NCBI GenBank assembly: GCA_015491865.1
Contig: WFVD01000026.1
Location: 124,001 to 188,000, forward strand
Reading direction: 5' to 3'
Origin: Gammaproteobacteria bacterium
GTDB taxonomy: Bacteria; Pseudomonadota; Gammaproteobacteria; SZUA-140
DNA: 64,000 bases
Each line of letters begins with the position of its first letter. Position 1 is the first letter of the stretch. The translations under genes were made by a program, and so were the position numbers. Under the pieces are notes generated by a model. That model was not told where the DNA came from and did no database searches. It saw only the letters and a program-made list of their open reading frames with translations. Positions 43,917 through 54,334 of this stretch are shown one piece after another.

Positions 43917-45297
43917 CGACGGTGACGGTGATCATCTTGTCAGGATGGATGCGGCGTTTAAAGGCGTCGCTGATCTGCTCAAGGGTAACTGCGTTGATGC
44001 GCTCGCTATAGGTGTCGAGGTAATCGAGCGGCAGGTGGTAAAAACCGATGTTACCGAGAAAACCGAGAATTTTGCTGTTGCTTGCAATACGCAGCGGGAA
44101 GCCGCCGGTGATGTTGCGTTTAGCGGCCTCCAGCTCTTCGGCAGTTGCACCGTTATCGATATACGACTGTAGCGTTTCAACCATCACCTCAATGGCGGCA
44201 GTGGATTGGTCGTTTCGGGTCTGCAGCCCCATCATAAAGGGGCCGGCGACGCGCATCGGCGAGAAAAAGCTGTAGGCGCTATAGGCGAGACCCCGCTTCT
44301 CACGAATCTCGTGGCTGATGCGTGACACCAGTCCACTCCCCCCGAGGATATGGTTGCCAACATACAGCGCAAACAGATCCGGGTCGTCACGCGTCACCCC
44401 CAACTGACCAATGGTGATGTGGGTCTGTGTCGAGGGGTGTTCGATATTGATCGTCACCCCCTGTTCGGTTGCAGCGGGTGGCGCAACTTTCGGTGCTGCG
44501 CTGCCGGTTTTAAGCCCTCTGGTGAGCTGAGCGGCAACAGCTTCCGCGGCTGCACGATCAAGCTCTCCGACGATGGCGATAACCGCATTTTTTGCAACAT
44601 AGTACTGCTGGTAGTGCTGCACTATGTCATCACGCGTCAAAGCCGCGACACTCTCTTCATACCCGAGCGAAGGGGCAGCGTAAGGGTGGTCGCCATAAAG
44701 CGCCTTAAAAAAGGCTTTGTTGATGATCGATTGTGGCGACTGTAGCTGCGACTGAATGGCGATGATGGTCTGTTTTTGATTGCGTTCAAAGCTCGCCTGC
44801 GGAAAGGTGGGCTGGCTGACGGTGAGCGCAAATAGCTCAAGCGCAGGGGTTAGCAGGTCAGGGTCAGTCAGGCTGCGTAGTGTCATAATCGACATGTCGC
44901 GATAGGAGCCGGTGCCAAATTCTGCCCCAAGGCCATCAAATTTTTCTGCGATTTGATCGGCATTTAACTCACCTGCCCCCTCATCAAGCAGTGAATTGGT
45001 CAGGTGGGCAACCCCTTTCTTCTTTTCATCGCGCGCACTGCCGGCGTCGAAGGTGAGCTGTATGTCAACCATCGGCAGGCCGGGAGCCGCGACAAAATAG
45101 ACCCGTGCGCCGTTGTCGGTGAGCCAGTGCTCAATCGCTGGCGCGGCGATTGAGGGAAAAGAGACGAGGGAGCAGAGAAAAGAGAACAGCCCGATGATTG
45201 AGTATTTGAACGTGCGCATGGTCTCTCTCTGCTCTTGCAGTGGTTGTTTTGTGCTCTGCCCCTGGGGCTTTACCCTTTCTTCTGAATTAATGGTCAT
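43873..45297 (-). CDS. M16 peptidase-like protein, inactive subunit
   Basis: This M16-family protein of about 474 residues has a signal-like region (SIIGLFSFLCSLVSFPSIAA). At the zinc site it has VAHLTNSLLDE instead of HxxEH, so it lacks catalytic zinc ligands. Such partners form heterodimers with an active M16 subunit coded beside them. AGGAG six bases before ATG 45297 supports this start; ATG 45219, nearer the signal helix, is possible. It overlaps the active partner's stop by 11 bases. Confidence 0.85.
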   Translation of the reverse strand: MTINSEERVKPQGQSTKQPLQEQRETMRTFKYSIIGLFSFLCSLVSFPSIAAPAIEHWLTDNGARVYFVAAPGLPMVDIQLTFDAGSARDEKKKGVAHLTNSLLDEGAGELNADQIAEKFDGLGAEFGTGSYRDMSIMTLRSLTDPDLLTPALELFALTVSQPTFPQASFERNQKQTIIAIQSQLQSPQSIINKAFFKALYGDHPYAAPSLGYEESVAALTRDDIVQHYQQYYVAKNAVIAIVGELDRAAAEAVAAQLTRGLKTGSAAPKVAPPAATEQGVTINIEHPSTQTHITIGQLGVTRDDPDLFALYVGNHILGGSGLVSRISHEIREKRGLAYSAYSFFSPMRVAGPFMMGLQTRNDQSTAAIEVMVETLQSYIDNGATAEELEAAKRNITGGFPLRIASNSKILGFLGNIGFYHLPLDYLDTYSERINAVTLEQISDAFKRRIHPDKMITVTVGAPPPEGKAATGFE

Positions 45298-46663
45298 GCC
45301 CATCTCCTGTGTTCATGCGGCGACGCGTGGTTTCGCCATCGATCGGCTGTGGGATCAGCGTGGCGACGGTGAGGTTATCATCGATCAGGTATTTCCTAGC
45401 CACTTGCTGGACCTGTTCCGGGGTGATGGCGCGGATGCGTTCGACATATTGATCAAGCATTCGCCACGACAGTCCAACCGTCTCCAGCATGCCGATCTGC
45501 ATCGCCTGGTAATAGACCGAGTCGCGCTGATAGACATCCGTCGCCACAACCTGCGCCTTGATGCGAGCCAGCTCCTCTTCACTCGCCAGCTCATGATGCA
45601 GCCGCTCTACCTGTTCACGGATCGCAATCTCAAGCGTCTCAACGGTCTGCCCCTGTGCCGGGGTGCCGCTGAAGCTGAGCAGGTCATTGTGCAGTCCAAC
45701 CATGCCGTAGCTGGTGCCGATGCTGGAGGCGATCTGTTTTTCGCGCACCAGTAGTTTCTCAAAGCGTGCCCCTTTGCCGCCGTCGAGCACCGCAGTCAGC
45801 ACCTCCAGCGCATAGGGTTCCCACGAATCTTCTGTGGTCAGGGTCGGCACTTTATAGCCCATCATCAGATAGGGCAGCTCAGCCGGCGCCTTAACCACGA
45901 TCCGTTTCTCACCCTTTTGAGACGCTTCAACTCTTGGTTTAATGGTGGCAACTTTGCCACGTTGATGCACCCCGTAATATTTTCTGGCTAGCTGGAGAAC
46001 CTCCTCGGCATTGACATCCCCCACCACCACCAGCGTTGCGTTGTTGGGTGCGTACCACATCTCATACCATTTTCTGAGGTCATCATTGGTCATGTTTTCG
46101 AGATCGTTCATCCAGCCGATCACGGGGTTTCTGTAAGGGTTGTTCACAAATGCAGTTGAGGCAAACTGCTCGTAGGTGAGCGAGCGGGGGTTATCCTCGG
46201 TACGCAGGCGGCGCTCCTCCATTACCACGCGCACCTCTTTGGCAAACTCTTCGTCGAGCAGCTTCAGGTTGCGCATGCGGTCCGATTCCATCTCGAAGCT
46301 CACTTCAAGGCGGCTCTTTTCCAGCTGCTGAAAGTAGGCGGTGTAGTCGCGCCCGGTGAAGGCGTTTTCGCTGCCACCATTTTCACTGATGATGCGTGAA
46401 AACTCCCCCGGCGCATGTTTCTCGGTCCCCTTGAACATCATATGTTCCAGCACATGGGAGACGCCGGTGATGCCGTTGTGCTCATAGCTGCTGCCGACCT
46501 TGTACCACACCTGCGAGATGACGACCGGCGCGCGGTGATCCTCTTTAATGACCACCTTAAGCCCGTTGTCGAGCATATATTCATGCACGGCCGGGTTATC
46601 GTTAGCCCATGAGGTGATGGAAATAAGGCTGGCGCAGAGTGCCACCAAAGACTTTTTCAGCAT
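45287..46663 (-). CDS. M16 zinc peptidase, active subunit
   Basis: This 458-residue secreted peptidase has a signal peptide (cleavage near TSWAND) and the inverted zinc motif H70-x-x-E73-H74 in VSHVLEHMMFKGT. GSENAFTGRDYTAY and the downstream Glu region follow. It is paired with the inactive M16-type subunit coded after it. ATG 46663 has AGGAACC upstream. The pair faces ftsY, as in many gammaproteobacteria. Confidence 0.92.
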   Translation of the reverse strand: MLKKSLVALCASLISITSWANDNPAVHEYMLDNGLKVVIKEDHRAPVVISQVWYKVGSSYEHNGITGVSHVLEHMMFKGTEKHAPGEFSRIISENGGSENAFTGRDYTAYFQQLEKSRLEVSFEMESDRMRNLKLLDEEFAKEVRVVMEERRLRTEDNPRSLTYEQFASTAFVNNPYRNPVIGWMNDLENMTNDDLRKWYEMWYAPNNATLVVVGDVNAEEVLQLARKYYGVHQRGKVATIKPRVEASQKGEKRIVVKAPAELPYLMMGYKVPTLTTEDSWEPYALEVLTAVLDGGKGARFEKLLVREKQIASSIGTSYGMVGLHNDLLSFSGTPAQGQTVETLEIAIREQVERLHHELASEEELARIKAQVVATDVYQRDSVYYQAMQIGMLETVGLSWRMLDQYVERIRAITPEQVQQVARKYLIDDNLTVATLIPQPIDGETTRRRMNTGDGHDH

Positions 46664-46896
46664 ATCCGGTTCCTTGTGTTGGTGAATGCCCATACAATGC
46701 CCATACGATGTGAGCGCTTTGCAAGATACAATCACAGGTAACAATGGCTAATATCGCTCACATGCCTGCATCGTGACAGGGTCTCGATGGCTGCAATAGT
46801 GATAGGATCGCCATTAAGCATAACGAAAGTGTCGGCCTTTGTAATCAGTTCGATAGGCCAAAATTCAACCCGGTAATTATTGTAAGATTTTGATTT

Positions 46897-47880
46897 ATGT
46901 TTGGATTCGGAAAAAATAAGCAAAAAGAGAAAGAGAAGGCTCAGTCGCCAGGGGTTTTTGGTCGCCTGCGCGATCGCCTCACCCGCACCCGCAGCAGCCT
47001 GGTGGGTGGGCTGGGTAATCTCATGCTGGGGCGCAAAGAGATTGATGACGAGGTGCTCGAAGAGCTGGAGATGTTGCTGCTGACCGCCGATGTCGGTGTC
47101 GATGCGACTCAGCAGATCATCAACGACCTTACCGAGCGGGTGTCGCGTAAACAGCTCAGCGATAGCGGCGCCCTCTACGCCGCGCTGCGTGAAGAGATGC
47201 TGAAGATTCTGGCTCCCGCCAGCCAGCCGTTGGTGTGTGATACAGAGAAACAGCCCTATGTGATCCTGATGGTTGGCATCAACGGCGTGGGCAAGACCAC
47301 CACCATCGGCAAACTGGCGAAGAAGTTTCAGGCGGAGGGCAAGTCGGTGATGCTGGCGGCGGGGGACACCTTTCGTGCCGCAGCCGTTGAGCAGCTTCAA
47401 GTGTGGGGCGAACGCAACCAGATCGCTGTCGTGGCACAGCCGCGCGCCTCGGATCCCGCGTCGGTGATCTTTGATGCGATGGCGTCCGCGCGCGCCAGAG
47501 CGATGGATATCCTGATTGTCGATACGGCCGGCCGCCTGCACACCCAGACCAACCTGATGGAAGAGCTGAAAAAGATTCGCCGTGTTCTGTCACGCAACGA
47601 TGAGAGTGCGCCACATGAGATCATGCTGGTGGTTGATGCCGGCACCGGCCAGAATGCGATCACCCAGGCGGAGCAGTTCAATGAAGCGGTCGGTTTGACC
47701 GGATTGACATTGACCAAGCTCGACGGCACTGCCAAAGGCGGCGTGCTGTTTGCAATTGCCAGCAAGCTGAATGTGCCGATCCGTTTTATCGGCGTGGGTG
47801 AGGGGATCGAAGACCTGCGTACCTTTGATGCGGATGAGTTTGTCGACGCTCTCTTTGGTGAACAGGCCTCTAATGAGTAG
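46897..47880 (+). CDS. ftsY: Signal recognition particle receptor FtsY
   Basis: FtsY is the membrane-associated SRP receptor GTPase that targets inner-membrane proteins. The 327-residue protein has a short charged N-terminus, then the NG domain: GINGVGKTTTIGKLA (P-loop), DTFRAAAVEQL, DTAGRLHTQTNLM and TKLDGTAKGG. It starts the ftsY-ftsE-ftsX-rpoH block. Confidence 0.96.
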   Translation: MFGFGKNKQKEKEKAQSPGVFGRLRDRLTRTRSSLVGGLGNLMLGRKEIDDEVLEELEMLLLTADVGVDATQQIINDLTERVSRKQLSDSGALYAALREEMLKILAPASQPLVCDTEKQPYVILMVGINGVGKTTTIGKLAKKFQAEGKSVMLAAGDTFRAAAVEQLQVWGERNQIAVVAQPRASDPASVIFDAMASARARAMDILIVDTAGRLHTQTNLMEELKKIRRVLSRNDESAPHEIMLVVDAGTGQNAITQAEQFNEAVGLTGLTLTKLDGTAKGGVLFAIASKLNVPIRFIGVGEGIEDLRTFDADEFVDALFGEQASNE

Positions 47881-47929
47881 GGCGGGTGTTAACAGGCTCG
47901 CGGTGATGAGTGGAGTGAAGTAAGGGGCC

Positions 47930-48610
47930 ATGATCCATTTTGAGAATGTCGGTAAGCGCTACGCCGAAGGGGGTGAGGCGCTGAGTGGGGTCAACCTGCA
48001 GCTGGATGCGAGGGAGATGGCCTTTCTCACCGGCCACTCTGGCGCCGGCAAAAGCACGCTGCTGAAGTTGATTGGCCTGATTGAGCGCGCCAGCTACGGT
48101 CAGGTGATCATCAACGGTAAAAACTTCACCAGACTGGGTCGACGTGCGATTCCCTATGTGCGTCGCGACATCGGCATCATCTTCCAGAATCACAAACTGC
48201 TTAACGACCGCACCGTGTTTGATAATGTTGCGCTGCCGCTGGTCATTGCTGGTCAGCCGCATCGCGATATTCAGCGTCGGGTACACGCCTCGCTCGATAA
48301 GGTCGGGCTGCTCGATAAAGAGCGGATGTTGCCGCTGGCGCTATCGGGTGGCGAGCAGCAGCGGGTCGGTATCGCGCGTGCAGTGGTCAACAAGCCGCCG
48401 TTGCTGGTGGCGGATGAGCCGACCGGTAATCTCGATCCGACACTCTCCGCCGAGATCATGAACCTCTTTGCCGAGTTTAATCAGGTGGGGGTGACGGTGT
48501 TGATCGCCAGTCATGACATTGACCTGATCACCCGCATGGGCAAGCGTGTACTGGTGCTGGAAAAGGGGCGTCTGCTTTCCGGTCACAGTGACAGTGAGGG
48601 CGTGCAGTAA
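47930..48610 (+). CDS. ftsE: Cell-division ABC ATPase FtsE
   Basis: FtsE with FtsX activates septal peptidoglycan hydrolases at the division site. The 226-residue ATPase has GHSGAGKST (Walker A), a Q-loop in IIFQNHKLL, signature [14 protein letters not shown] and Walker [14 protein letters not shown]. It shares one base with ftsX (stop/start overlap), so they are translationally coupled. Confidence 0.96.
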   Translation: MIHFENVGKRYAEGGEALSGVNLQLDAREMAFLTGHSGAGKSTLLKLIGLIERASYGQVIINGKNFTRLGRRAIPYVRRDIGIIFQNHKLLNDRTVFDNVALPLVIAGQPHRDIQRRVHASLDKVGLLDKERMLPLALSGGEQQRVGIARAVVNKPPLLVADEPTGNLDPTLSAEIMNLFAEFNQVGVTVLIASHDIDLITRMGKRVLVLEKGRLLSGHSDSEGVQ

Positions 48611-49647
48611 TGGCGCGCCACGCCACCCGCCGCTCACCGCACCGTTCCGCGACCCGTCTCCCCTCGAGTGAAGGTGTCTCGACACGGAGCGCGAGCACCG
48701 CTGCCGTCCGCCGTCAGCGTGGCAAAGGGCGGCTGCGCGGCTATTTTAAGGGCCATTTGCAGGCGCTCTTCCTAAGCCTTGGGCGCGTCAGTCGCAATCC
48801 GCTTTCGAGTTTGATGACCATTGCGGTCATCGGCATCGCCCTCGCACTGCCCGCCGGACTGCATGTTGCACTAAAAAATGTACAGGGTGTCAGTGCTGGT
48901 TGGGAGGATGCGGTACAGATCTCACTCTTTCTAAATCAGGGCGTTGAAGCGGCAGAGGTCACTCGCATCGTTGAGCAAATTAGCACGATGCCGGCGATTG
49001 AAGCGGTGGTGCATGTCACCCCACAACAGGCACTGGACGAATTTCGCCAATATTCCGGTTTTGGTGAGGCGCTTGATGCGCTTGATGAAAACCCGCTGCC
49101 CAACGTACTGCTGGTGCGCCCGACCCGCGCTGCCAGCGAACCGTTGATGGTGGAGCCGCTGCTGCATGAGCTGCGCAGCCTGCCCGCAGTTGAGATGGCA
49201 CAGCTCGATATGGAGTGGCTCAAGCGGCTCTACGCCATCATGGCGATTGGTGAGCGCGCGGTGCTGGTGTTGGGGGTACTGCTGGCGCTGGCGGTGCTGC
49301 TGATCGTGGGCAACACCATTCGCCTCGCGATTCAGAACCGCCGTGATGAGATCGAGGTGCAGAAGCTGATTGGCGCAACGGACGCCTTTATCCGACGTCC
49401 CTTTCTATATAGTGGACTATGGCACGGGCTGCTGGGAGCAGTGATGGCGTGGCTGCTGGTCACCCTGTCGTTGTCGCTGCTGCATGGCCCGGTGCAGCGG
49501 CTCTCACTGCTCTATAACAGCCATTTTTCGCTCGGCTCGCTGGAGCTGGTGGCCGTTTTAGTGGTGCTGGCGGTCGGTGGCCTGCTCGGTCTGCTGGGTG
49601 CGTGGCTGGCGGTGGGGCGTCATCTGCGAGATATTGAGCCGACCTGA
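48610..49647 (+). CDS. ftsX: Cell-division permease FtsX
   Basis: This 345-residue protein has a basic cytoplasmic N-terminus of about 55 residues rich in Arg/Ser. One helix follows, then a periplasmic loop (VTRIVEQISTMPAIEAV), three further helices and IRLAIQNRRDEIEVQKLIGA. This is the FtsX layout. The N-terminal extension is long but seen in some relatives. It pairs with FtsE. Confidence 0.93.
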   Translation: MARHATRRSPHRSATRLPSSEGVSTRSASTAAVRRQRGKGRLRGYFKGHLQALFLSLGRVSRNPLSSLMTIAVIGIALALPAGLHVALKNVQGVSAGWEDAVQISLFLNQGVEAAEVTRIVEQISTMPAIEAVVHVTPQQALDEFRQYSGFGEALDALDENPLPNVLLVRPTRAASEPLMVEPLLHELRSLPAVEMAQLDMEWLKRLYAIMAIGERAVLVLGVLLALAVLLIVGNTIRLAIQNRRDEIEVQKLIGATDAFIRRPFLYSGLWHGLLGAVMAWLLVTLSLSLLHGPVQRLSLLYNSHFSLGSLELVAVLVVLAVGGLLGLLGAWLAVGRHLRDIEPT

Positions 49648-49713
49648 TTTGTAACTCACTGAATTGTAAGTACTATAGAAATTAAAACTCATGATTGTGA
49701 ACTTCTTTAACAA

Positions 49714-49740
49714 TTAGCACTCTTATCACTGGAGTGCTAA
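49714..49740. promoter_or_regulatory. CIRCE operator (HrcA site) upstream of rpoH
   Basis: TTAGCACTC-N9-GAGTGCTAA matches the CIRCE consensus at all 18 arm bases and at its 9-base spacer. It lies 40 bases before the rpoH start. CIRCE is bound by HrcA, which represses chaperone genes. Its place here implies that HrcA also controls the sigma-32 gene. hrcA is not in this window. Confidence 0.93.
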
Positions 49741-49780
49741 GATATTAAGAGCGTTATCTTAATGAGAGGATAATCAGGAA

Positions 49781-50653
49781 ATGACGAAAAATTATGAATT
49801 AGAGCTGGCGGCAATTAGTGGTCATTCGCTTTCTGCAAGCAGCATTGAAAGTTACCAGCAGGGAATTAGTGAGATTCCCATTATGCCTGCTGAAAGAGAG
49901 CAGCAGCTGGCGCGGCGCCTGCGCGATCATCAGGATCTTGATGCCGCGCGTGAACTGGTACTGTCCCACCTGCGCTTTGTTGCACACATCGCACGCAGTT
50001 ACAGCGGCTATGGACTGCCTCAGGCGGATCTGATTCAGGAAGGGAATGTCGGTTTGATGAAGGCGGTAAAGCGTTTCGACCCGGAGCTTAACGTACGCTT
50101 GGTCTCATTTGCGGTCTACTGGATTCGTGCCGAGATTCACGAATATGTCCTGCGCAACTGGCGCATTGTTAAAGTCGCCACGACCAAGGCGCAGCGCAAA
50201 CTCTTTTTTAAACTGCGTAGCAGCAAAAAACGCCTCGGTTGGTTTAGCCAGGAAGAGGTGAATGCCGTCGCTCATGATCTTGGGGTAAAGCCTCAGGAGG
50301 TGATGGAGATGGAGTCCCGTTTGAGTGCGCACGACGCTTCGTTTGATCTGCCGCTTGATAGTGACGATGACAGTGAGCGCAATTTTGCACCTGCTTCCTA
50401 CCTGCAGGACAGCAGTCTGGATCCCACTGCACAGCTTGAGAAGAGTGACTGGGAGGCGCACAATAACGAGCGCCTGCACCAGGCGATGTCTGACCTTGAC
50501 GAGCGCAGCCGCGATATCCTCGCGCAGCGCTGGTTGGCGGATGAAAAGAAAACACTGCATGAGCTGGCCGACCAATATGGGGTCTCTGCTGAACGTATTC
50601 GTCAGCTGGAAGCGAGTGCGCTTAAGAAACTGAAAGGTTCGATGCTGGCCTGA
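49781..50653 (+). CDS. rpoH: Heat-shock sigma factor RpoH (sigma 32)
   Basis: This 290-residue sigma factor has region 2 ([58 protein letters not shown]), the RpoH box around QRKLFFKLR and region 4 ([19 protein letters not shown]). It directs heat-shock transcription. The AGAGGATAATC ribosome site precedes ATG 49781, and the CIRCE operator lies just upstream. Confidence 0.96.
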   Translation: MTKNYELELAAISGHSLSASSIESYQQGISEIPIMPAEREQQLARRLRDHQDLDAARELVLSHLRFVAHIARSYSGYGLPQADLIQEGNVGLMKAVKRFDPELNVRLVSFAVYWIRAEIHEYVLRNWRIVKVATTKAQRKLFFKLRSSKKRLGWFSQEEVNAVAHDLGVKPQEVMEMESRLSAHDASFDLPLDSDDDSERNFAPASYLQDSSLDPTAQLEKSDWEAHNNERLHQAMSDLDERSRDILAQRWLADEKKTLHELADQYGVSAERIRQLEASALKKLKGSMLA

Positions 50654-50683
50654 TTTGATTCGACTGTTTAGCGCGCAACATCG

Positions 50684-50718
50684 ATACCCGGTTACCATTT
50701 GGTAACCGGGTATTTTTT
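50684..50718 (+). terminator. Intrinsic terminator after rpoH
   Basis: ATACCCGGTTACCA, loop TT, TGGTAACCGGGTAT, followed by six T. A 14-bp perfect stem 30 bases after the rpoH stop. Confidence 0.94.
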
Positions 50719-50761
50719 GCCCTTTCTCACCAGGGTGTTGTAAAAGTACAGGGGAGAAGGC

Positions 50762-51457
50762 TTAACCTGATTTTTCTGGCTCCAGCAAAAAACTAGTATC
50801 CAGTTTGTGCGCAGCAGCCGCGATCTCTTCGGTATTCATATGCGGCAACGTTCCCAGCAGTGGCGCGTTAATTCGCTTTCTTAACGTTAAAATATTTTCC
50901 TCAATCATCAACATAGCGGGGTCGATGATATTGGCGACCCAGCCTGCCAGCTGGTTGCCACTTTGTTCAATGGCGTTAGCCGTTAACAGCGCATGGTTAA
51001 GGCAGCCGAGGCGAACGCCGACGACAAGAATCACATCAATGCCGAACGCTTCCGGGATCTCTGCCATGCTCTCATGTTTATTTAGCGGTACTTGCCAGCC
51101 GCCTGCCCCTTCGACAATAAAATAGTCGGCACTCTTTTTGATGGCCTCAAACGAGCGGCTGAGCTGGGCGATAGTGGTCGCGCTGTTTTCGCCCTGAAGC
51201 GCCAGGTGTGGTGCGATGGGGGGGGGCAATGCAACGGGGTTAACCTGTCGGTAATCGAGTTCAATGTTCATCTGTCCCATCAGTTGCAGCGCATCTTCAT
51301 TTTGCCAGCCAGCAGCGGATTGTTCGCAACCGGCAGCGACCGGCTTCATCGCGCCGGCGCGCACGCCTTTGTTGGTAAAGGCGCGCAGCAGCGCACATGA
51401 GACAAAGGTCTTGCCGATGGCAGTATCGGTGCCGGTAATAAAAAACCCTTTTTTCAT
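50762..51457 (-). CDS. bioD: Dethiobiotin synthetase
   Basis: BioD makes dethiobiotin from diaminopelargonate, CO2 and ATP. The 231-residue protein has the P-loop FITGTDTAIGKTFVSCALL and FIVEGAGGWQVPL. It is last in the bioB-F-H-C-D operon and overlaps bioC by 4 bases. Confidence 0.94.
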   Translation of the reverse strand: MKKGFFITGTDTAIGKTFVSCALLRAFTNKGVRAGAMKPVAAGCEQSAAGWQNEDALQLMGQMNIELDYRQVNPVALPPPIAPHLALQGENSATTIAQLSRSFEAIKKSADYFIVEGAGGWQVPLNKHESMAEIPEAFGIDVILVVGVRLGCLNHALLTANAIEQSGNQLAGWVANIIDPAMLMIEENILTLRKRINAPLLGTLPHMNTEEIAAAAHKLDTSFLLEPEKSG

Positions 51458-52371
51458 TCTTTAGCGCCCATGCGTCGGCGTACTCGGCTTAACGGGATTG
51501 ACACGCTGCCATCTTCGTTGATGTCACCCATCTCGTCACGGTTGTGCGGTAGTGGAGCCCACGCGTGGCCATAGATCACTTCATAGGTGGCCGGTAGCAG
51601 TCCATCATCCATGCGAAACTGTTCGTAAGCCTTGACCACTTTTTGCAGGCGCGCTTTTCCGGTGAGGCCGTGTGGCCGTCCTTCAGTCACATTATGCGCG
51701 CCGACCGCCTTGAGATCGCGCATTAATGTGGTCGCTTCCGGGTAGGTGAGGGTGAAGTTTTCAACATCCATTACCGGATCACTAAAACCGATGCGGCGCA
51801 ACGCATCGCCGATGTCATGCATATCAAAAAAGGCGTTTACGTGATTGTACTGATCAATTCCCTGCCAGCTGATACGCAGCTCTTTTAATGTATCCGGGCC
51901 GAAGGTGGTGAACATCAGCAGGCCGCCAGGTTTTAAAATACGCCGGAACTCGTTGAAGACCTGTTCGAGGTTAATGCACCATTGAATCGTCACGTTGGAG
52001 ATAATCATATCGACACTACGGTCACTGATGGGGAGCTGTTCCGCATCGGCACAGATAAAACCTGCGGGTTGTGTTATCGGTTGTTTGCGGGCATAGGTAA
52101 GCATCGCTGCTGCGAGGTCGAGCGAATAGAGGTGGCTATCAGGATAACGTTCGACCACTGCACTGCTGAGCCTGCCGGTACCAGAGCCGATATCGACAAT
52201 CACCTGCGGTTTTATTTTAATTAGTTCAAGTCGTTCCATGACGCGCTGGCCGACTTCATGTTGCAGTACCGCCGCTTCATCATAGTGGTTTGCGGCGTGG
52301 TCAAACGCTGCCTGTACTTTGCGTTTATCTAATGCATAGGGCTGGAGCTCATTGTTGTCGCTACTACTCAT
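51454..52371 (-). CDS. bioC: Malonyl-ACP O-methyltransferase
   Basis: BioC methylates malonyl-ACP to start pimeloyl synthesis. The 305-residue protein has VQAAFDHAANHYDEAAVLQ and the SAM motif VIVDIGSGTGRLSS, then FDMHDIGDALRRIGF. Overlaps of 4 bases with both bioH and bioD show tight coupling. Confidence 0.93.
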   Translation of the reverse strand: MSSSDNNELQPYALDKRKVQAAFDHAANHYDEAAVLQHEVGQRVMERLELIKIKPQVIVDIGSGTGRLSSAVVERYPDSHLYSLDLAAAMLTYARKQPITQPAGFICADAEQLPISDRSVDMIISNVTIQWCINLEQVFNEFRRILKPGGLLMFTTFGPDTLKELRISWQGIDQYNHVNAFFDMHDIGDALRRIGFSDPVMDVENFTLTYPEATTLMRDLKAVGAHNVTEGRPHGLTGKARLQKVVKAYEQFRMDDGLLPATYEVIYGHAWAPLPHNRDEMGDINEDGSVSIPLSRVRRRMGAKE

Positions 52372-53153
52372 GGCTGTTTTTCTTTGATGAACTGCTCAAC
52401 CAGTTGGGTGAAGCGTTCGTTGTGTGAAAGAAAAGGTGCGTGGCCCGCACCGTCGATGATCTCCAGCTGCGCACTGGGCAGTAGTGCAAGCATCTGCCGG
52501 GCAGTTTGCGGGCGTGTTAACGTGTCGCGTTTACCAAAGATCATCAACGTAGGCTGCTGGAGTTGTGGTAACTGCTGGCGTAGATCAACCGTCTGTAGAA
52601 TTTTTAATCCGCCCTGCAGTGCGGCGGGGTTTGGCGCTTCGTTTGAATTCATTAGTTCACGTAGTTTACGCAGTATCGTGCGGCTCTCATCGCAACCCAT
52701 TATCTGCAGTGCCACAAAGCGCTCTAAAGTCTGGTGAAGATCGCTGTTTAGCGCTGCGGAAAAATCCTGCAATATCTCTGTTGAGATGGCGTAGCGCCAG
52801 TCATCATCGCGCACAAAGCGGGCGATACTGCCGACTAAAACTAGTCGTTTAACTTTTTTTGGATAGCGTAGTGCAATCTGCATTGCAACCATACCGCCGA
52901 GTGACCAGCCGACCACATTACCCTGCTCGGGTAGCTTTTCTGCGACCAGCCCGGCGAGGGTTTCAATATTGTAATGGTTCGCTGGCATCGGGCTGAGCCC
53001 ATGGCCGGGCAGGTCGATACAGTTAATCGATCCATGGCTGGCTAGTCTCTCTGCTGTCTCTTTCCAGATCGTCCCGTTGAAACCCCAGCCGTGCAGTAGC
53101 GTAATCTGCTCGCTGCCGTTGCCGCAGGTGATGTTATGAATATTAGCTGGCAT
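52368..53153 (-). CDS. bioH: Pimeloyl-ACP methyl ester esterase
   Basis: BioH removes the methyl group from pimeloyl-ACP methyl ester. The 261-residue alpha/beta hydrolase has the nucleophile elbow [17 protein letters not shown] near the start and the catalytic His in GAGHAPFLS. It lies between bioF and bioC. Confidence 0.93.
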   Translation of the reverse strand: MPANIHNITCGNGSEQITLLHGWGFNGTIWKETAERLASHGSINCIDLPGHGLSPMPANHYNIETLAGLVAEKLPEQGNVVGWSLGGMVAMQIALRYPKKVKRLVLVGSIARFVRDDDWRYAISTEILQDFSAALNSDLHQTLERFVALQIMGCDESRTILRKLRELMNSNEAPNPAALQGGLKILQTVDLRQQLPQLQQPTLMIFGKRDTLTRPQTARQMLALLPSAQLEIIDGAGHAPFLSHNERFTQLVEQFIKEKQP

Positions 53154-54321
53154 TGTGTTTGATGACGCTGCCGAGCGCTGACAACAGTTGCTCGATATGT
53201 TGTGCGCTATGGTTTGCCGAAAAGGTGATGCGCAGTCGCGCTGTGTTGTCTGGTACGGTCGGTGGCCGGATTGCGCTAATCAATATGCCCTGCTGCTGTA
53301 GCTGTTGGCTAATGCGCAGCGCCTCACCCGCATCGCCAATGAGCAGTGGCTGTATGGGTGTGGTCGATGGGGCGAGTCTGAGTCCGAGTTGTTGTGCGCC
53401 ACTGCGAAACTGTTTGATCAATGTTTGTAGCTGTTCCCTGCGCCACGCCTCTGTTTTTATCAGCTCAAGTGAGGTCAGTGTTGCGTGGGCGACGGCCGGT
53501 GGCAGCGCGGTGGTGTAGATGTAAGTACGTGCCTGCTGTATCAATGTTTCAATTAACTCATCACTGCCCGCAACAAAGGCGCCAAAGGTGCCAAACGCCT
53601 TGCCGAGCGTGCCGACCAGTATCGGTACATCGCCATGGTCTAGCCCGTAGTGCTCAATGCTGCCCCGGCCTTCTTTACCCAGTACCCCGATGCCGTGCGC
53701 ATCATCAACCATTAATAGTGCATTGTGTCTGTTTGCGCTTTCGACAAGCTGTGGGAGTGGTGCGATGTCGCCATCCATACTGAAGAGACCATCGGTAATG
53801 ATAAAAGGGTGGTTGAGCTGTTCTCTGGTCAGGCGCTTCTCTAACGCTTCAACATCGTTGTGAGGATAACGGCGTAGTGTCGCCTCGCTGAGTCGCGCGG
53901 CATCGATCAGTGAGGCGTGGTTTAAGCGATCGGCATGGATCGTCTGCTGTCGAGTTGCGAGCGCATTTACGACGCCGAGGTTTGCCATGTAACCATTGGA
54001 AAAGAGTAGCGCGCGCGGTCGCTGGGTGAATGTGGCGAGCGCCTCTTCGAGTGCGTGGTGTGCATGGCTATGGCCACAGATAAGGTGCGATGCACCGCTG
54101 CCGACGCCGTAACGCTCGACACCATTCTGCATCGCCTTGATCAGCGCCGGGTGGTTGGCGAAGCCGAGATAGTCATTACTACAAAATGATAGCAGCGGCC
54201 GGCCATCGCACTGCAGTGCAACACCCTGCGCGTTATCGACCCGTTTGCGTGTGCGATAGAGCTGCTGCTGTTTGCGCTGTGCCAACCCGGGCGTTAGCGT
54301 TGCAGCCAGATCGAATGCCAT
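53143..54321 (-). CDS. bioF: 8-amino-7-oxononanoate synthase
   Basis: BioF condenses pimeloyl-ACP with alanine, using PLP. The 392-residue protein has [24 protein letters not shown] and the PLP lysine in [17 protein letters not shown] 54321, 13 bases after bioB, gives the usual length; the frame upstream overlaps bioB. Confidence 0.94.
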   Translation of the reverse strand: MAFDLAATLTPGLAQRKQQQLYRTRKRVDNAQGVALQCDGRPLLSFCSNDYLGFANHPALIKAMQNGVERYGVGSGASHLICGHSHAHHALEEALATFTQRPRALLFSNGYMANLGVVNALATRQQTIHADRLNHASLIDAARLSEATLRRYPHNDVEALEKRLTREQLNHPFIITDGLFSMDGDIAPLPQLVESANRHNALLMVDDAHGIGVLGKEGRGSIEHYGLDHGDVPILVGTLGKAFGTFGAFVAGSDELIETLIQQARTYIYTTALPPAVAHATLTSLELIKTEAWRREQLQTLIKQFRSGAQQLGLRLAPSTTPIQPLLIGDAGEALRISQQLQQQGILISAIRPPTVPDNTARLRITFSANHSAQHIEQLLSALGSVIKHNAS

Positions 54322-54334
54322 AGCAGTTAATCGT

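Noticed and set aside
45113-45754. 213-residue ORF antisense to the M16 peptidase genes
   Set aside because: It spans the junction of two real genes on the other strand and has no recognisable protein features.
46732-47541. 269-residue ORF antisense to ftsY
   Set aside because: FtsY motifs on the plus strand are unambiguous; the antisense frame is His/Gln-rich shadow sequence.
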